DNA of 23,136 nt, taken from IMG/VR virus record IMGVR_UViG_3300047668_001341, positions 1 through 23,136 of that record; one strand, written 5' to 3'. Origin of the DNA: a virus. A program made the position numbers and the translations under genes. Below the pieces are notes generated by a model that saw only the letters and a program-made list of their open reading frames with translations, ran no database searches and was not told the origin of the DNA. The first letter of the stretch is position 1. Each line of letters opens with the position of its first letter. Positions 18,901 through 23,136 of the stretch are shown here, piece by piece.

Positions 18901-19273
18901 TTGCAGTAGTCAGTGCAGTTGTTGCTCCTGCACTGAGCCCGGCCATGCCGGCTAATGGGGCTGCGTAGAATATTAAGATTGCGCCTGCTATAACCTTAAC
19001 TACATCGCCACCTGATCCGGCGGGGATAGCTGCAAAAGTAATATCTCCTTCCCTTAGTGGAAGTAGAAGCTCCTCTTCTAGTTTGAGAGGATCATTTTCT
19101 GTTTGAAAAGTAAAGCCTATACCTTTTTCGTTTGCATCTAATAGGTATCTTCTAAACGTTGGATGGTTTGATTCCATACACTTAATAACGTCTACATAAG
19201 TAGAGGCTTCTACTTTAAAACTGCTTCCAAATTTTTCGGCTAAGTCGCCAACTAAGTAAACTTTACGCATCAT
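6968..19273 (-). CDS. Giant gpI-gpJ tail-tip hub and central fibre with S74 chaperone (about 4101 aa)
   Basis: Residues 1-190 match lambda tail assembly protein I: a ubiquitin-like YLVGDLAEKFGSSF opening, a hydrophobic stretch at about 89-143, and VPVFYGELRIPGRPIS. From about 222 the gpJ-like hub begins (DVIAEGPIHGLVHGLSSIFL) and includes the hallmark NPAWVFYD...NNRYGLG and ARYCDELVPDGFGGEEPR near 800-850. A fibronectin III-like domain lies at about 1212-1318, then fibre shaft, WGDH/ETDPVF repeats, a propeller-like segment (about 2838-3114), a 13-unit GFGxPT repeat array with collagen-like linkers (about 3315-3956) and an S74 chaperone with SDDRLK starting at Ser3996. Lambda gpI (223 aa) and gpJ (1132 aa) are separate, so this is a fusion with a huge extension. 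The ATG at 19273 was chosen because GGAG lies 9 bases upstream; an in-frame TTG at 19288 has no such site. It overlaps gpK by 11 bases. Confidence 0.93.
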   Translation of the reverse strand: MMRKVYLVGDLAEKFGSSFKVEASTYVDVIKCMESNHPTFRRYLLDANEKGIGFTFQTENDPLKLEEELLLPLREGDITFAAIPAGSGGDVVKVIAGAILIFYAAPLAGMAGLSAGATTALTTAISTLGTSLALQGIGGIMAPDPATDAGTEDYLFDGQGQNIKEGDPVPVFYGELRIPGRPISMAMDAVDQPMWGEATKAGRTPGVIDLEGNRLEGTFYGSTQDITVTDVIAEGPIHGLVHGLSSIFLNDDRIQPLAQGSQLTSTGPARISLTAGSSVMTSVGGGDIKFPAPPNFINIYGTFFKSIIVKKGLGTATVIATDDPLSENNSRSYTLTASTAFFNEHMMQDQISAYDATIDKLSDAYKPPPFDAITLTDSTGLQVKGRLTKISANGLTATFTGATDGIEADHVVLSGSYSIEVDKIILNVSFNENNLSVGSIREWPSAFAYANWAVYAGSGISSTQEFAFEVWETKLTTGQLDIWKGNQENFTGTYEGLSAQFRRGTIDQAPFSGFAGSGVQSIPGGTISPTELKQTAAAHAEIVAAGGDTHPDDTADAAGIFATEIIGVSSTAGFRLSLEQAQQADQVKINIGYPGSLYSQKKGEDKHGEASAHYRFSIAIQKPGNATFDDPIVIQGIKSHFGDGDENWGGTKDAVLFEEVISLARYKPFINFKVFVERLSSDVHARYKVHSSTGPLNLKRGVWIQTAGSQIQGVTTIIKEPMSYPYTALGQVSFNSEQFKTLPTRSYHMKGLLVKVPSNYVTRDENGGIASYTRDSSDNIQTTYQDWDGTFRTAKVYTNNPAWVFYDILINNRYGLGSFLEETLIDKYSLYRIARYCDELVPDGFGGEEPRFTANLLLAKSADCYKVLKDMATTFRSMIYWMDGQVYPVIDQAKEPVYNFSKGNIIDGAFVYESTGSKTRYNQIVVSWNNPDASYMLEALIVEDKRDIIENARIITEEAVAFGCTSEGQAKRYGRWKLWTAINQTEVVSFATSINAAFLAPGDIINVQDADRHAVRFSGRISAAATPTTTSLILDGPINLISNRSYELSVLIAEPGAFLAQTSAVIGSVTYSRGDLIPTITTETAASNLVDDSSNSVEVTWSEYTRVEKAAISNTVPDSNVNAITIASANAFTEAPTVGAIWVITEKDANGNAFEGSPKEYKILSISQSSETDQNITAVEHYNEKFDSIENNFVAYHEEVLIPSIRATDVVPPPLDLQATFLPATSAEGQNFKISWTHPAALNASAGTYYEYLAGYEIVHNITSLQTPLRVPAGVNSIVAKDTPEGEYIVKVRTVNTLDNRSTSKVATITIGDVKALSGLQYPLGIPVGGTSNVGMSIDASGKFSLGTTKPGVKGSYIIIPQSTDGTIFKGTSVNPETMYEQDCSGLANIPAGPATPSFNANHHYILMDASSVSDRLKLIKYDNTTYAHPYWYDAGNGSDTSGLITLTGTITKAASSNLIVGTGTSFSTECKVGEVFKATNHNDLYRIVGIDSNTSMVVDKSVATAYASQSFQTTNIFIDTEEDIIVAKVFRNNPYILIPLVSISADILDAGSIIAVGTIDDTIIGDNTITGASIKTGSITYDKIAAHTIRGENIYPHTKIAVYQKDGAGDTVDSSYAALDGANENWRVYAGSESPQVAPLRVANNGHAVAKNLQLYRDNGTIHFDSTTGVSASAIAQTAGGIEKARIYNLPATLTADFNTAVGTTYQKIEIEETTDVTFKMRVPVDNFSKHLSEEYFAQNIESSSLGLTIFAHDHGANYKRSDLQVTRDGGATFSSFDRALKGGEVIVIAIHGADQGYTKLTTVTGATKLDGTAYPASTTLTKNKQEFSFKAVAGQEFGFLVERAGESNIAFKAGLSGQGPELYSRASTPYSYVAEDLNTSIQTWYYDGNLLGTNTNDLGTLTAGGVEYTRLLYKETVTGYANSQGTTVVYYSIKGADIAATVENTTAVPDLTATILTHIPTSIKARMFERTSLADASPATIIDHWSTNNFTRVTSGTPTANQYIVTPNLDNAVSAGIIESDYSIDYPRTGTLGAVDGEGYITKEVTRTLTVGIYYFDIEIEFTGGIAPIAEGSRLLEAIADPASRGFLVLDQGYGTTGLADGDITSIIAGDGITGPDTIKGDATISVDSTVVRTAGVQTIAGAKTFSSDITTIAPASAGNSSQWNTAYAYSQIGHLPLSGGIMTGAIAMSTSKITGLGDPTANQDAVTKAYTDAADGLLSAADDLKLDLAGGTLTGNLIGLEADFTNLKIGGTEVIDSNRNLKNISGVDVTLEIKINNSALVDANKKLFAGGVGAGAVEATLGTDGLTIAGTTVIDNAGNITTGTIDATGDITTTANMIASGGDSTQWNTAYGWGDHGSEGYLSSFTETDPVFTAHASSGITAALITKWNNAGDAISTDGSLDLDGSGTGFDATGIITATGGTSTQWNTAYGWGDHSAGGYLTSYTETDPVFGAHVSSAITAADITNWNNAQSGGVPAGGVVSATGGNSTQWNTAYGWGDHSALNYLTAYTETDPVFTAHVSSGITAALITKWNSIQSDGSLVIGTTGKGFDAAGNVEGTGLNLTANITIDNATIVDSEGNITCGTLDATGDITTLGDVTADGGDSTQWNTAYGWGDHSAGGYLLSSAYVANSATADGFVTSGAGMDSKVWQTDANGVPAWRTSIKGSNSVSLDEATGELTIPPITEDDATSWDASATGFTYEDIAEATTLDWPTTTSIRLNGGSGFTIDGVSYTTNFPASWVGKTFTGSTSGGIFVLTTAAGGAIQVVAPSSQTGQETSGNWKLESITYNATTDKLALSSGGPLFDAGFATDDYPNTSSFAGGYRGTGSYTTILKSGATTSYTGSASHRVSTLNFSSDGTKMFVWSVEDLKLYRWTLSTAWDITTVGGGNFTVDSGQVWAPTEPTFLTTVWGGGVPSNSIQFSPDGTKIFITVGENTQPSNGSTVYGYSLSTAWDLTTISYDSLFNHGVMYSKALAFKSDGTKMYIATTTVKTFDLSTAWDVSSASDASETFDPASSAFDFLSNNSGGIHGVFFNTLGTRLLLKSGIELAHFELGTAWDVSSAVDSPIFSTIGGNFGSSIGGSFIKPDGTKFFHIAGNYTKAKTIGGTVASLGYQPMIANTTIDTSTWGIVNKFTATDQNDSIFYAISNDSKTTWSILSSTASSRPIARVDSGTWQYNSNQVFGSTTWTDATVNNEFQALRESMAVPSSANQMTGSELLSVTSSYQLTNATALNLAVIFKDGPAVDVPTFSGVNVNYSLPILASANWAVDQEGAVINAGNYVGATTANVVSALTAGTNITIASDGTIDSQAVIGFGTPTAATGAVGVTLSGPDTAKVFAFTIPAGTNGTNGTNGTPGTNGTDGTNGTDGTNGTNGTNGTDGTDGDDGVGVAAGFGTPTVATGALGISSSGPDTNKVFAFTIPAGPPGPSGGPPGPPGAASTAPGPPGAAAGFGAPTLATGTLGVASSGPDTAKVFAFTIPEGPPGSDGTDGTDGDAAGFGVPTVSEGALSIGTSGPDTAKVFAFTIPQGPPGPPGPSGGPPGPPGAPGDDGDDGADSTVAGPAAGFGTPTATTGPIGITFSGPNTAKVFAFSIPAGPPGPPGAASTIVGPAAGFGTPTVAAGPLGISTSGPNTARIFAFTIPTGPTGPAGGFGNPTATTGPIGVTSSGPNTAKVFAFSIPAGPTGPAAGFGTPTATTGSIGVTASGPNTAKVFAFSIPAGPPGPTSTTPGPAAGFGTPTVTTGPIGITSSGPNTAKVFAFSIPAGPPGPTSTTPGPAAGFGTPTATTGPIGITSSGPNTAKVFAFSIPAGPPGPTSTTPGPAAGFGTPTATTGPIGITSSGPNTAKVFAFSIPAGPPGPTSTVAGPAAGFGTPTATTGPIGVTSSGPNTAKVFAFSIPAGPPGPTSTTPGPAAGFGTPTATTGPIGITSSGPNTAKVFAFSIPAGPPGSPTTRAGLGLANTDNVAFEGLMIGQTSGAVANTIRCKGDIIAYYSDDRLKDKLGNIENALYKVNELNGFTFTPNDESVRLGLDPQGKVRVGVSAQEVQAVLPEAVTDAPVLNDQGYLTVQYEKMVPLLIEAIKELSAEVKELKAKLEGDK
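6971..7288 (-). other. S74 peptidase / intramolecular chaperone domain (self-released tail)
   Basis: The last 106 residues of the giant protein. They start at SDDRLK, where the serine and the lysine five residues later form the Ser-Lys dyad of the endosialidase/S74 chaperone family, and cleavage occurs just before the serine. The segment continues with a KVNELNGFTF strand, VGVSAQEVQAVLPEAV and YEKMVPLLIEAIKEL, and ends in a charged coiled coil (SAEVKELKAKLEG). In this family the domain trimerises, folds the fibre upstream and is then released. Here it implies that the fibre is a homotrimer and that mature chains are about 3995 residues long. Confidence 0.9.
7428..8216 (-). repeat. Near-identical 135-bp tandem DNA repeat (six copies)
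   Basis: Copies begin at 7428, 7563, 7698, 7833, 7968 and 8103, exactly 135 bases apart; the sixth is shorter because its linker is shorter. Reading them by eye, the copies at 7428, 7698 and 7833 are identical over 135 bases. The copy at 7968 differs at one base and the copy at 7563 at about five. Each encodes 45 residues of the giant fibre. Such identity implies recent amplification or gene conversion and makes copy number prone to change or to assembly collapse. Confidence 0.93.
9104..9233 (-). repeat. Collagen-like GTN/GTD microsatellite
   Basis: Fourteen successive Gly-X-Y triplets, nearly all GTN or GTD with one GTP and one GDD, encoded by a 9-base tandem pattern (plus strand ccattcgta and variants). 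It forms the linker between units 1 and 2 of the 13-unit array. Gly-X-Y runs in phage fibres form trimeric collagen-like rods, which agrees with the trimeric S74 chaperone that follows. Confidence 0.9.
9930..10760 (-). repeat. Propeller-like STAWD repeats in the giant fibre
   Basis: Four or five degenerate repeats of about 45-75 residues, each with 'F..DGTKmf' followed by 'y.lSTAWDvss'. Clear copies end in STAWDITT, STAWDLTT, STAWDVSS and GTAWDVSS, and a final FIKPDGTKFF copy lacks the STAWD end. A DGTK turn followed by strands is typical of beta-propeller blades. The segment at about residues 2838-3114 is probably a folded globular domain inserted in the fibre, possibly a glycan- or receptor-binding head. 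Confidence 0.75.
11385..12243 (-). repeat. STQWNTAYGWGDH / ETDPVF shaft repeats
   Basis: Four copies of STQWNTAYGWGDH, three of them followed by a 'YL.s.tETDPVF.AH.SS.ITAA.I..WN' block. A fifth, divergent copy (SSQWNTAYAY) lies near 12750..12790. The DNA core of about 40 bases is nearly the same in all four copies, and the spacing between copies varies from about 195 to 350 bases. The motif is frequent in long fibre shafts and is consistent with a trimeric beta-structure. Confidence 0.85.
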
Positions 19274-19967
19274 AACGATATACTCCAATTATATATTTCT
19301 TCCATTGAGGGAAAAGATTCTCTCTACATGATATTCTATTTATTGCGTGGTGGTAAAAAAGGTCTTCTCCAATATATACTCCACAATGATTTGATACTTC
19401 TGACATTACTTTAAAAATTAACAAGTCTCCCTCTTGCATAGGGCCTTCTACTTTATTGAAGCCCCAAGTGTTTATATTGTTCTCTGTAAAATAATCAGCC
19501 CCGTCTATCCACCAACGATCTTTAGGGAGGTGGAAAGGACGTTTCAATATTGTTAAATCTTTAGACTTGTAATAATCTGTAATTGCAGAAAAGCAGTCAT
19601 TGACTCCTAGTTCATAGTCTCTTCCGACCAAAGATTTAGTTTCACGAATAGGGTCTAATTTAAACATATCCATCTCTGGATAACTAAAAATGTAATAAGG
19701 AATTCCTAACGCATTGCAGTACTTTATATCAAAATTACTAGGTTCAGGGGAGGCATCTGGGTGGCTATGAACTATTCCTACTATATCGCATTTTTGTGAT
19801 ATAGTAATGTACTGGCCTGAGTCAATTACAAACTCAGTTCCCTTCTCTGCTATATTGTCGCAAGGAAACCATTTTAACTCTCCTCTTACTACTCCTATTA
19901 CTCCACAACCTTCTTTTGGGTACCACTCTTTTAAATGTTGTTCGATTTGATCTAAAAGTGTTATCAT
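19263..19967 (-). CDS. gpK-like tail tip protein: JAMM peptidase plus NlpC/P60 hydrolase (234 aa)
   Basis: A two-domain enzyme of the lambda gpK type. Residues 1-100 are a JAMM/Mov34 zinc metallopeptidase domain with every expected ligand visible: Glu19 in PKEGCGVIG, and HSHPDASPEPSNFD, an exact H-x-H-x7-S-x2-D signature (His67, His69, Ser77, Asp80). Residues 115-234 are an NlpC/P60 cysteine peptidase domain with Cys125 in GVNDCFSAI, His194 in NHCGVYIG and a further His206/207. NlpC/P60 domains cut peptidoglycan peptide bonds. In tail operons such proteins act in tail-tip assembly or in local wall degradation during DNA entry. The ATG overlaps the gpL-like stop (ATGA), and the end overlaps the giant gene by 11 bases. 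All catalytic residues are intact, so both domains are probably active. Confidence 0.93.
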   Translation of the reverse strand: MITLLDQIEQHLKEWYPKEGCGVIGVVRGELKWFPCDNIAEKGTEFVIDSGQYITISQKCDIVGIVHSHPDASPEPSNFDIKYCNALGIPYYIFSYPEMDMFKLDPIRETKSLVGRDYELGVNDCFSAITDYYKSKDLTILKRPFHLPKDRWWIDGADYFTENNINTWGFNKVEGPMQEGDLLIFKVMSEVSNHCGVYIGEDLFYHHAINRISCRENLFPQWKKYIIGVYRYDA

Positions 19968-21103
19968 CTGTAGCTTCCACTCGCAGGAAATGCTCCGAAA
20001 GGTAAGGTATGTGCCGTATTGTATTTAGAAGAGGGGCCATATTCGTCGACATCTTTGTTAGCAGGAACTGCTTGAAATCTAGATTTACAAGAAGTTAGAG
20101 CTTTTCCGCACACATCTCCGCGTCTCCAATAAATTCTTCCAGTAACTGTTGTTGGGGCTTGGTTTACATGTTCAGCAACACAAACCCAGACAGTTTCCTG
20201 CCCTGAAGTGCCATGCTTTGCATAGTCTCCAACAGAAAAAGTTGTAGAAGCATCCCAATCAATATATCTATAGCACTCTTTCCAGTATGCTGAAGAGGTT
20301 GAAGGTGTATAGTTTAAGTTATCATCATATAAGCTAAGCCAGGTCTTACCACTATCATATATTACAATACTTGAAGTAGTATAAGTTGTCGAGGCAGAGT
20401 AAGTAGCATAAATTTCAGGACTTGTAGCAGGGATTATAGGATTGTCGTCTTCTGTAAAATAAAAGTGATTGAACTTAGCTGTATTCCCTGCCGTATTTGC
20501 GTGTGAGTACTTACTGTCCTTCTTCCAAGTACAACCTCCATAGCTAGGTGTAGAATAGAAACCTTGATATGCCCAACTACAGTATTTTCCTATTATTCTT
20601 CTACGAGGTAAATCTATGCCTTCGAGATCTAGAGGAGACGCTAGCTCAAAAGATATATGAGTACCTGTCTCTGCGGAAATTCTATCAATAATATATCGTC
20701 GAGTAGGGAACTCAATAGGTATCTGCCCTGTGGAACTACCTGGATTTCCTCCTACTAAGTGTCGTGCAAGGGTTTGTCTACGAATTAAAGTCTTGCCGAT
20801 TAAGTCTTTGTTCTTTAGACCATTAAGTGAAGCTTTAAATACTGTAGTAACGTTGGCCATGGTTATTTCTGGCCTACTTTGCGCTCCGTCTGCTTGTATC
20901 TGCATTTTATCTATTTCTATAGGCAGAGGTACATAAGTATTAATAGTCGATCCATCTAACGATATAAACTTTACATCTCCTAAAGAAGTATCTACTCCGC
21001 TATGAAAGTAAACGAAACTGCCGTTAATTTCTAGTTCAAAAAGGGTTACAAGGGGGCTATCAATGTACTGCCCCTGTACATCTGATGCAATTACATTACT
21101 CAT
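19964..21103 (-). CDS. gpL-like minor tail protein with an inserted binding module (379 aa)
   Basis: Lambda minor tail protein L family, a tail-tip component that binds an iron-sulfur cluster. The N-terminal 160 residues form the tail-tip beta domain (SPLVTLFELEINGSFVYFHSG). The C-terminal region carries four cysteines in the expected pattern: Cys175 (GKYCSWAYQG), Cys191 (YGGCTW), Cys332 (GDVCGKA) and Cys339 (TSCKSRF). Lambda gpL is about 232 residues; the extra length is mainly an insertion at about 231-330, between the second and third cysteines. It shows two copies of a short aromatic module ('Y.ast.Y..s..V.y.gk.W.s......N..P......W' and 'Wdast.fsvGdya...g...W.c...h.n..P......yW') resembling type 5/12 chitin-binding modules. 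The start overlaps the gpM stop (TAATG). Confidence 0.9.
   Translation of the reverse strand: MSNVIASDVQGQYIDSPLVTLFELEINGSFVYFHSGVDTSLGDVKFISLDGSTINTYVPLPIEIDKMQIQADGAQSRPEITMANVTTVFKASLNGLKNKDLIGKTLIRRQTLARHLVGGNPGSSTGQIPIEFPTRRYIIDRISAETGTHISFELASPLDLEGIDLPRRRIIGKYCSWAYQGFYSTPSYGGCTWKKDSKYSHANTAGNTAKFNHFYFTEDDNPIIPATSPEIYATYSASTTYTTSSIVIYDSGKTWLSLYDDNLNYTPSTSSAYWKECYRYIDWDASTTFSVGDYAKHGTSGQETVWVCVAEHVNQAPTTVTGRIYWRRGDVCGKALTSCKSRFQAVPANKDVDEYGPSSKYNTAHTLPFGAFPASGSYR
20114..20413 (-). repeat. Two tandem carbohydrate-binding-like modules inserted in gpL
   Basis: This segment encodes residues 231-330 of the gpL-like protein and splits its four-cysteine cluster. Both modules share a Tyr/Trp-Asp-Ala-Ser-Thr-Thr opening, a short strand pair and a closing 'P-x(4-8)-Y/W-W' pair. 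That is the layout of small aromatic-rich chitin or polysaccharide binding domains. The assignment rests on the pattern only. Confidence 0.6.
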
Positions 21104-21471
21104 TATTCATATACTCTTCTAAAAGTTGCTGTGGCACTATAAAAATTATCATAGTCGTATTTTTGTGTGTAAGTATCACACACTACTGTAATTGTAGTCT
21201 CCGAGCCAGAACCATTCGAATCTGGAATTGTAAAGTTAAAAGGTACTACACCGTGTTTTGTATCGAAAAAAGCTACTATATCGTCAATATCATTTTTTGT
21301 GCGGTTATTGAAAGACAAGTTATATGATTCTGATAAACCATTGATACCATCTCTTAATCTTTGCTCATAACCATCTCCAAACGTAGCTAGCTTCACTTTT
21401 GGTGAGGTGCTACGAGTAAGTTGTTTATCGGGGGATATATTTGTTGCCCCTACAGTAAATCCCAATGCCAT
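21103..21471 (-). CDS. gpM-like minor tail protein (122 aa)
   Basis: Lambda minor tail protein M family (about 109 residues in lambda), which links the end of the tail tube to the tip. The diagnostic motif is VKLATFGDGYEQRLRDGING at about residues 26-45, followed by ESYNLSFNNRTKNDIDDIVAFF, HGVVPFNFTIPD and a closing VVCDTYTQKYDYDNFYSATATFRRVYE. This is the expected order for the family. Length is as expected, with no insertions. The start shares one base with the tape measure stop (TAATG) and is preceded by GGAG at 7 bases. The stop shares one base with the gpL start. Confidence 0.93.
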   Translation of the reverse strand: MALGFTVGATNISPDKQLTRSTSPKVKLATFGDGYEQRLRDGINGLSESYNLSFNNRTKNDIDDIVAFFDTKHGVVPFNFTIPDSNGSGSETTITVVCDTYTQKYDYDNFYSATATFRRVYE

Positions 21472-23136
21472 TATGCTACTCCATAGGGGCTAAGTATGCC
21501 TCCTGATCTTTTTTGTGTTTGTAGTTCTTTTTGAACCGCTTTTGCTATATGTGCACCAAGTCTCTCGAAATCAGGACCAGAACTATCTGACGTACTTACT
21601 GAACCGTCCTGACTTATGTTTACAACTACACTATTGTTTTGCTGACCTGCGTTCTGAGGCATATCTACAGGTATAGACTTACCATTAGGTAAGGGTACGA
21701 CTGCTTCTGTTCCATGTAGTAGTGCTGGGTACCCAGCTCCTGGCCCTCTTGCTACTCCTCCGGTTGCATAGCCCTGAACTTTCTGTCCCATGCTAATAAC
21801 ACCTCCGTTTCTCGCCGCAGGAGCTGGTGCTCCAAATAAACTCGATATCCAGGTAATAGCAGTTGAAAGGAAATCACCTCCGCCGCCGCCGCCGCCGCCA
21901 CCGCCGGAACCAGGAGCAAAGAGGTTCATTATAGTAGAGCCAAAATCGGAAAAGAAGCTTCCCAGTTTTGAAAAGAATCCAGTCTCACTTTCTCCCTCAG
22001 CTTTGTCTTTTTCCCCGAACAAATTCATTACCCATTTACCCATGTCTCCAAGCATAGACATTAGTCCTCCTTCATCACCTTCCTCGCCTTCTTTTGATTT
22101 AAATAAACCTATAATCCAGTTTCCTAAGTTCATAAACATATCCCACAGATTTTGGAAGAATCCTTTTTCTTTCTTTGCGTCCTCAGCACCCTTTGACTTG
22201 AATAAGCCTGTGACCGCACCAACTGTCGTGTCGAGTATTTCCGCAATGTTAGCGAAAAAACCTCCATCCTCTTCAAGAGCTGCTGAGACACCTGTTTCAA
22301 TGTCTTTAGCCACAGTAGATGCTGTAGGCATAAATTCAGGGCCATTCATTGGGGGACTATCTGGAGCAGGATTCCCTTCACGTGGCCAACTAGTTTCTAT
22401 ACCTTCTCCTGTATCTGGAACTGGATGTGTTGTTGCTCCGGAGTTTTTCAGCACTGCCTTTACTGCTCCAACAACAGCTGCAGCTGCAGCTCCTGCTTCT
22501 TCACCTCCTCCTGGGCATTTTGGAGTGCAAAGATTTGCAGCAAGTTCAGCAGCTCCTACTCTACAAGCCGTTTCAATCGCGTTACCCATAGCTTCTGCAC
22601 CGGTCTGGCTAGATTTGGTAATTGCTTTTGCGGTTGTTGCCGCGCCTTTATTCATAGCAATCTTAATTTTAGCGGCTGTAGTATCAGCTCCAAAGATCGC
22701 ATCCATTATATTCTCTGCCAGCCGTTCGGCTAGTTTGTCTGCGATTGCGCTTAATACACTTTCTGCGAGTGTGAGCATTGCGTCTTTAAAGCTTTTTTCT
22801 TCATTTTTTATAAGAGCAGCTATACCGTCCGCCAGGCCAGCATTCATCGAATCTCTGATAGTTGCTTGCATCTCATACTCACGAGTTAATTTAGCGTTTT
22901 CTGCTACTATTTCTTTTGTAGTCTCAAGCCACTCAGGAGTAATATCTATACCCTTTGCTAAGGCTTTTAAAACTTGTTCTTGTACTGCTTGTTGTTGCTT
23001 CGACCAAGCAAAGTTTTCAGACTTGAATTTTGTTATCTGCCCTTCAGCCCTCATCTCATTCTGTTGCATTATTCCCGCATTTTTTGCTATATGAAGTGCT
23101 TGACGAGCTGAAAGTACAGCTGACTTTGCTGCTTCA
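21471..23136 (-). CDS. Tape measure protein (gpH-like), C-terminal part, cut by right edge
   Basis: The frame stays open to the window edge (upstream codons encode EAAKSAVLSARQALHIAKNAG), so the first ATG at 23069 is internal and the true start lies outside. The visible 554 residues contain the lambda tape measure C-terminal signature (DSMNAGLADGIAALI, then a helix KSFKDAMLTLAESVLSAIAD), an Ala/Gly-rich middle, five amphipathic repeats with acidic-basic linkers, a run of ten glycines, and the usual end GYATGGVARGPGAGYPALLHG-TEAVVPLPNGK. Tape measure proteins set tail length and travel into the host during DNA ejection, and the hydrophobic segments fit a role at the inner membrane. In this family the C-terminal part is often trimmed on assembly; no cleavage site can be assigned here. 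Confidence 0.9.
   Translation of the reverse strand, partial: EAAKSAVLSARQALHIAKNAGIMQQNEMRAEGQITKFKSENFAWSKQQQAVQEQVLKALAKGIDITPEWLETTKEIVAENAKLTREYEMQATIRDSMNAGLADGIAALIKNEEKSFKDAMLTLAESVLSAIADKLAERLAENIMDAIFGADTTAAKIKIAMNKGAATTAKAITKSSQTGAEAMGNAIETACRVGAAELAANLCTPKCPGGGEEAGAAAAAVVGAVKAVLKNSGATTHPVPDTGEGIETSWPREGNPAPDSPPMNGPEFMPTASTVAKDIETGVSAALEEDGGFFANIAEILDTTVGAVTGLFKSKGAEDAKKEKGFFQNLWDMFMNLGNWIIGLFKSKEGEEGDEGGLMSMLGDMGKWVMNLFGEKDKAEGESETGFFSKLGSFFSDFGSTIMNLFAPGSGGGGGGGGGGDFLSTAITWISSLFGAPAPAARNGGVISMGQKVQGYATGGVARGPGAGYPALLHGTEAVVPLPNGKSIPVDMPQNAGQQNNSVVVNISQDGSVSTSDSSGPDFERLGAHIAKAVQKELQTQKRSGGILSPYGVA
21825..22265 (-). repeat. Five amphipathic helix repeats in the tape measure protein
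   Basis: Five related segments, about 20-25 residues each, spaced about 30-35 residues apart: GGFFANIAEIL...VTGLFKSK, KGFFQNLWDMF...IIGLFKSK, GGLMSMLGDM...VMNLFGEK, TGFFSKLGSFF...IMNLFAP and GGDFLSTAITWISSLFGAP. Each starts with Gly plus a hydrophobic pair and ends with a hydrophobic 'LF' followed by a short charged linker rich in Glu and Lys. The pattern suggests tandem duplication of a membrane-active helix. Confidence 0.75.
21879..21906 (-). repeat. CCG/GGC trinucleotide run encoding polyglycine
   Basis: A run of CCG-type triplets on the plus strand encodes ten consecutive glycines in the tape measure protein, between the fourth and fifth amphipathic repeats. Its GC content contrasts sharply with the surrounding AT-rich DNA. 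Length changes by slippage would stay in frame. Confidence 0.9.

Noticed and set aside
19274-19288. TTG start at 19288 for the giant gene
   Set aside because: The ribosome binding site GGAG lies inside this extension (19283..19286) and is well placed for the ATG at 19273, so the extra five residues are probably not translated.
23067-23069. ATG at 23069 as the start of the tape measure gene
   Set aside because: The frame is open upstream to the window edge and encodes an Ala-rich helix continuous with the protein. A 532-residue product would also be short for a tape measure protein.
21790-23094. 434-codon plus-strand open frame opposite the tape measure gene
   Set aside because: Its translation is a low-complexity Pro/Ser/Ala-rich shadow of a gene with clear tape measure motifs on the other strand. 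It has no recognisable domain.

Overview
The window is a stretch of a tailed double-stranded DNA phage (or prophage) genome that encodes the distal part of a long, non-contractile, lambda-type tail. Every supported gene is on the minus strand, so transcription runs from the right edge (base 23136) to the left edge (base 1). The order matches the lambda tail module: tape measure (gpH-like, cut by the right edge), gpM-like, gpL-like, gpK-like (JAMM plus NlpC/P60), then gpI- and gpJ-like sequence. Motifs in the adhesins (STAWD-type propeller repeats, ETDPVF/WGDH shaft repeats, the INDADIR/FSEWYG motif) resemble those I associate with marine phages. The DNA is moderately AT-rich by eye. The marine origin is inference, and I cannot name the host.

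Core tail-tip operon (23136 to about 5650). Genes are packed with 1-4 base overlaps (TAATG, TAATG, ATGA, TAGTG, ATGA), except for an 11-base overlap at the start of the giant gene. The centrepiece is one gene of about 12.3 kb (6968..19273), more than half of the window. It joins a complete gpI-like tail assembly protein, a gpJ-like tail-tip hub, a fibronectin-like domain, a long fibre shaft with several repeat families, a propeller-like segment, a 13-unit glycine/proline-rich repeat array and a C-terminal S74 intramolecular chaperone that should cut itself off. Two smaller proteins of unproven role follow (184 and 255 residues).

Distal adhesin cassette (about 5650 to 1). A 131-base gap holds an exact sigma-70 consensus promoter (TTGACA, 17 bases, TATAAT), with a 15-base perfect palindrome just past the expected start of transcription. 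Downstream lie a 113-residue beta-rich protein, a 51-residue small ORF joined to it by ATGA, a 985-residue repetitive structural protein, a 316-residue virion-type protein, a 334-residue tail fibre protein and the start of a further fibre gene cut by the left edge.

Putting it together: the gpH/M/L/K/I-J block builds the tail tip and central fibre, and the distal block supplies further receptor-binding or decoration proteins. The internal promoter suggests that the distal block can be expressed separately from the main late transcript. I found no RNA genes, CRISPR arrays, insertion sequences, integrase, attachment site or clear rho-independent terminator.
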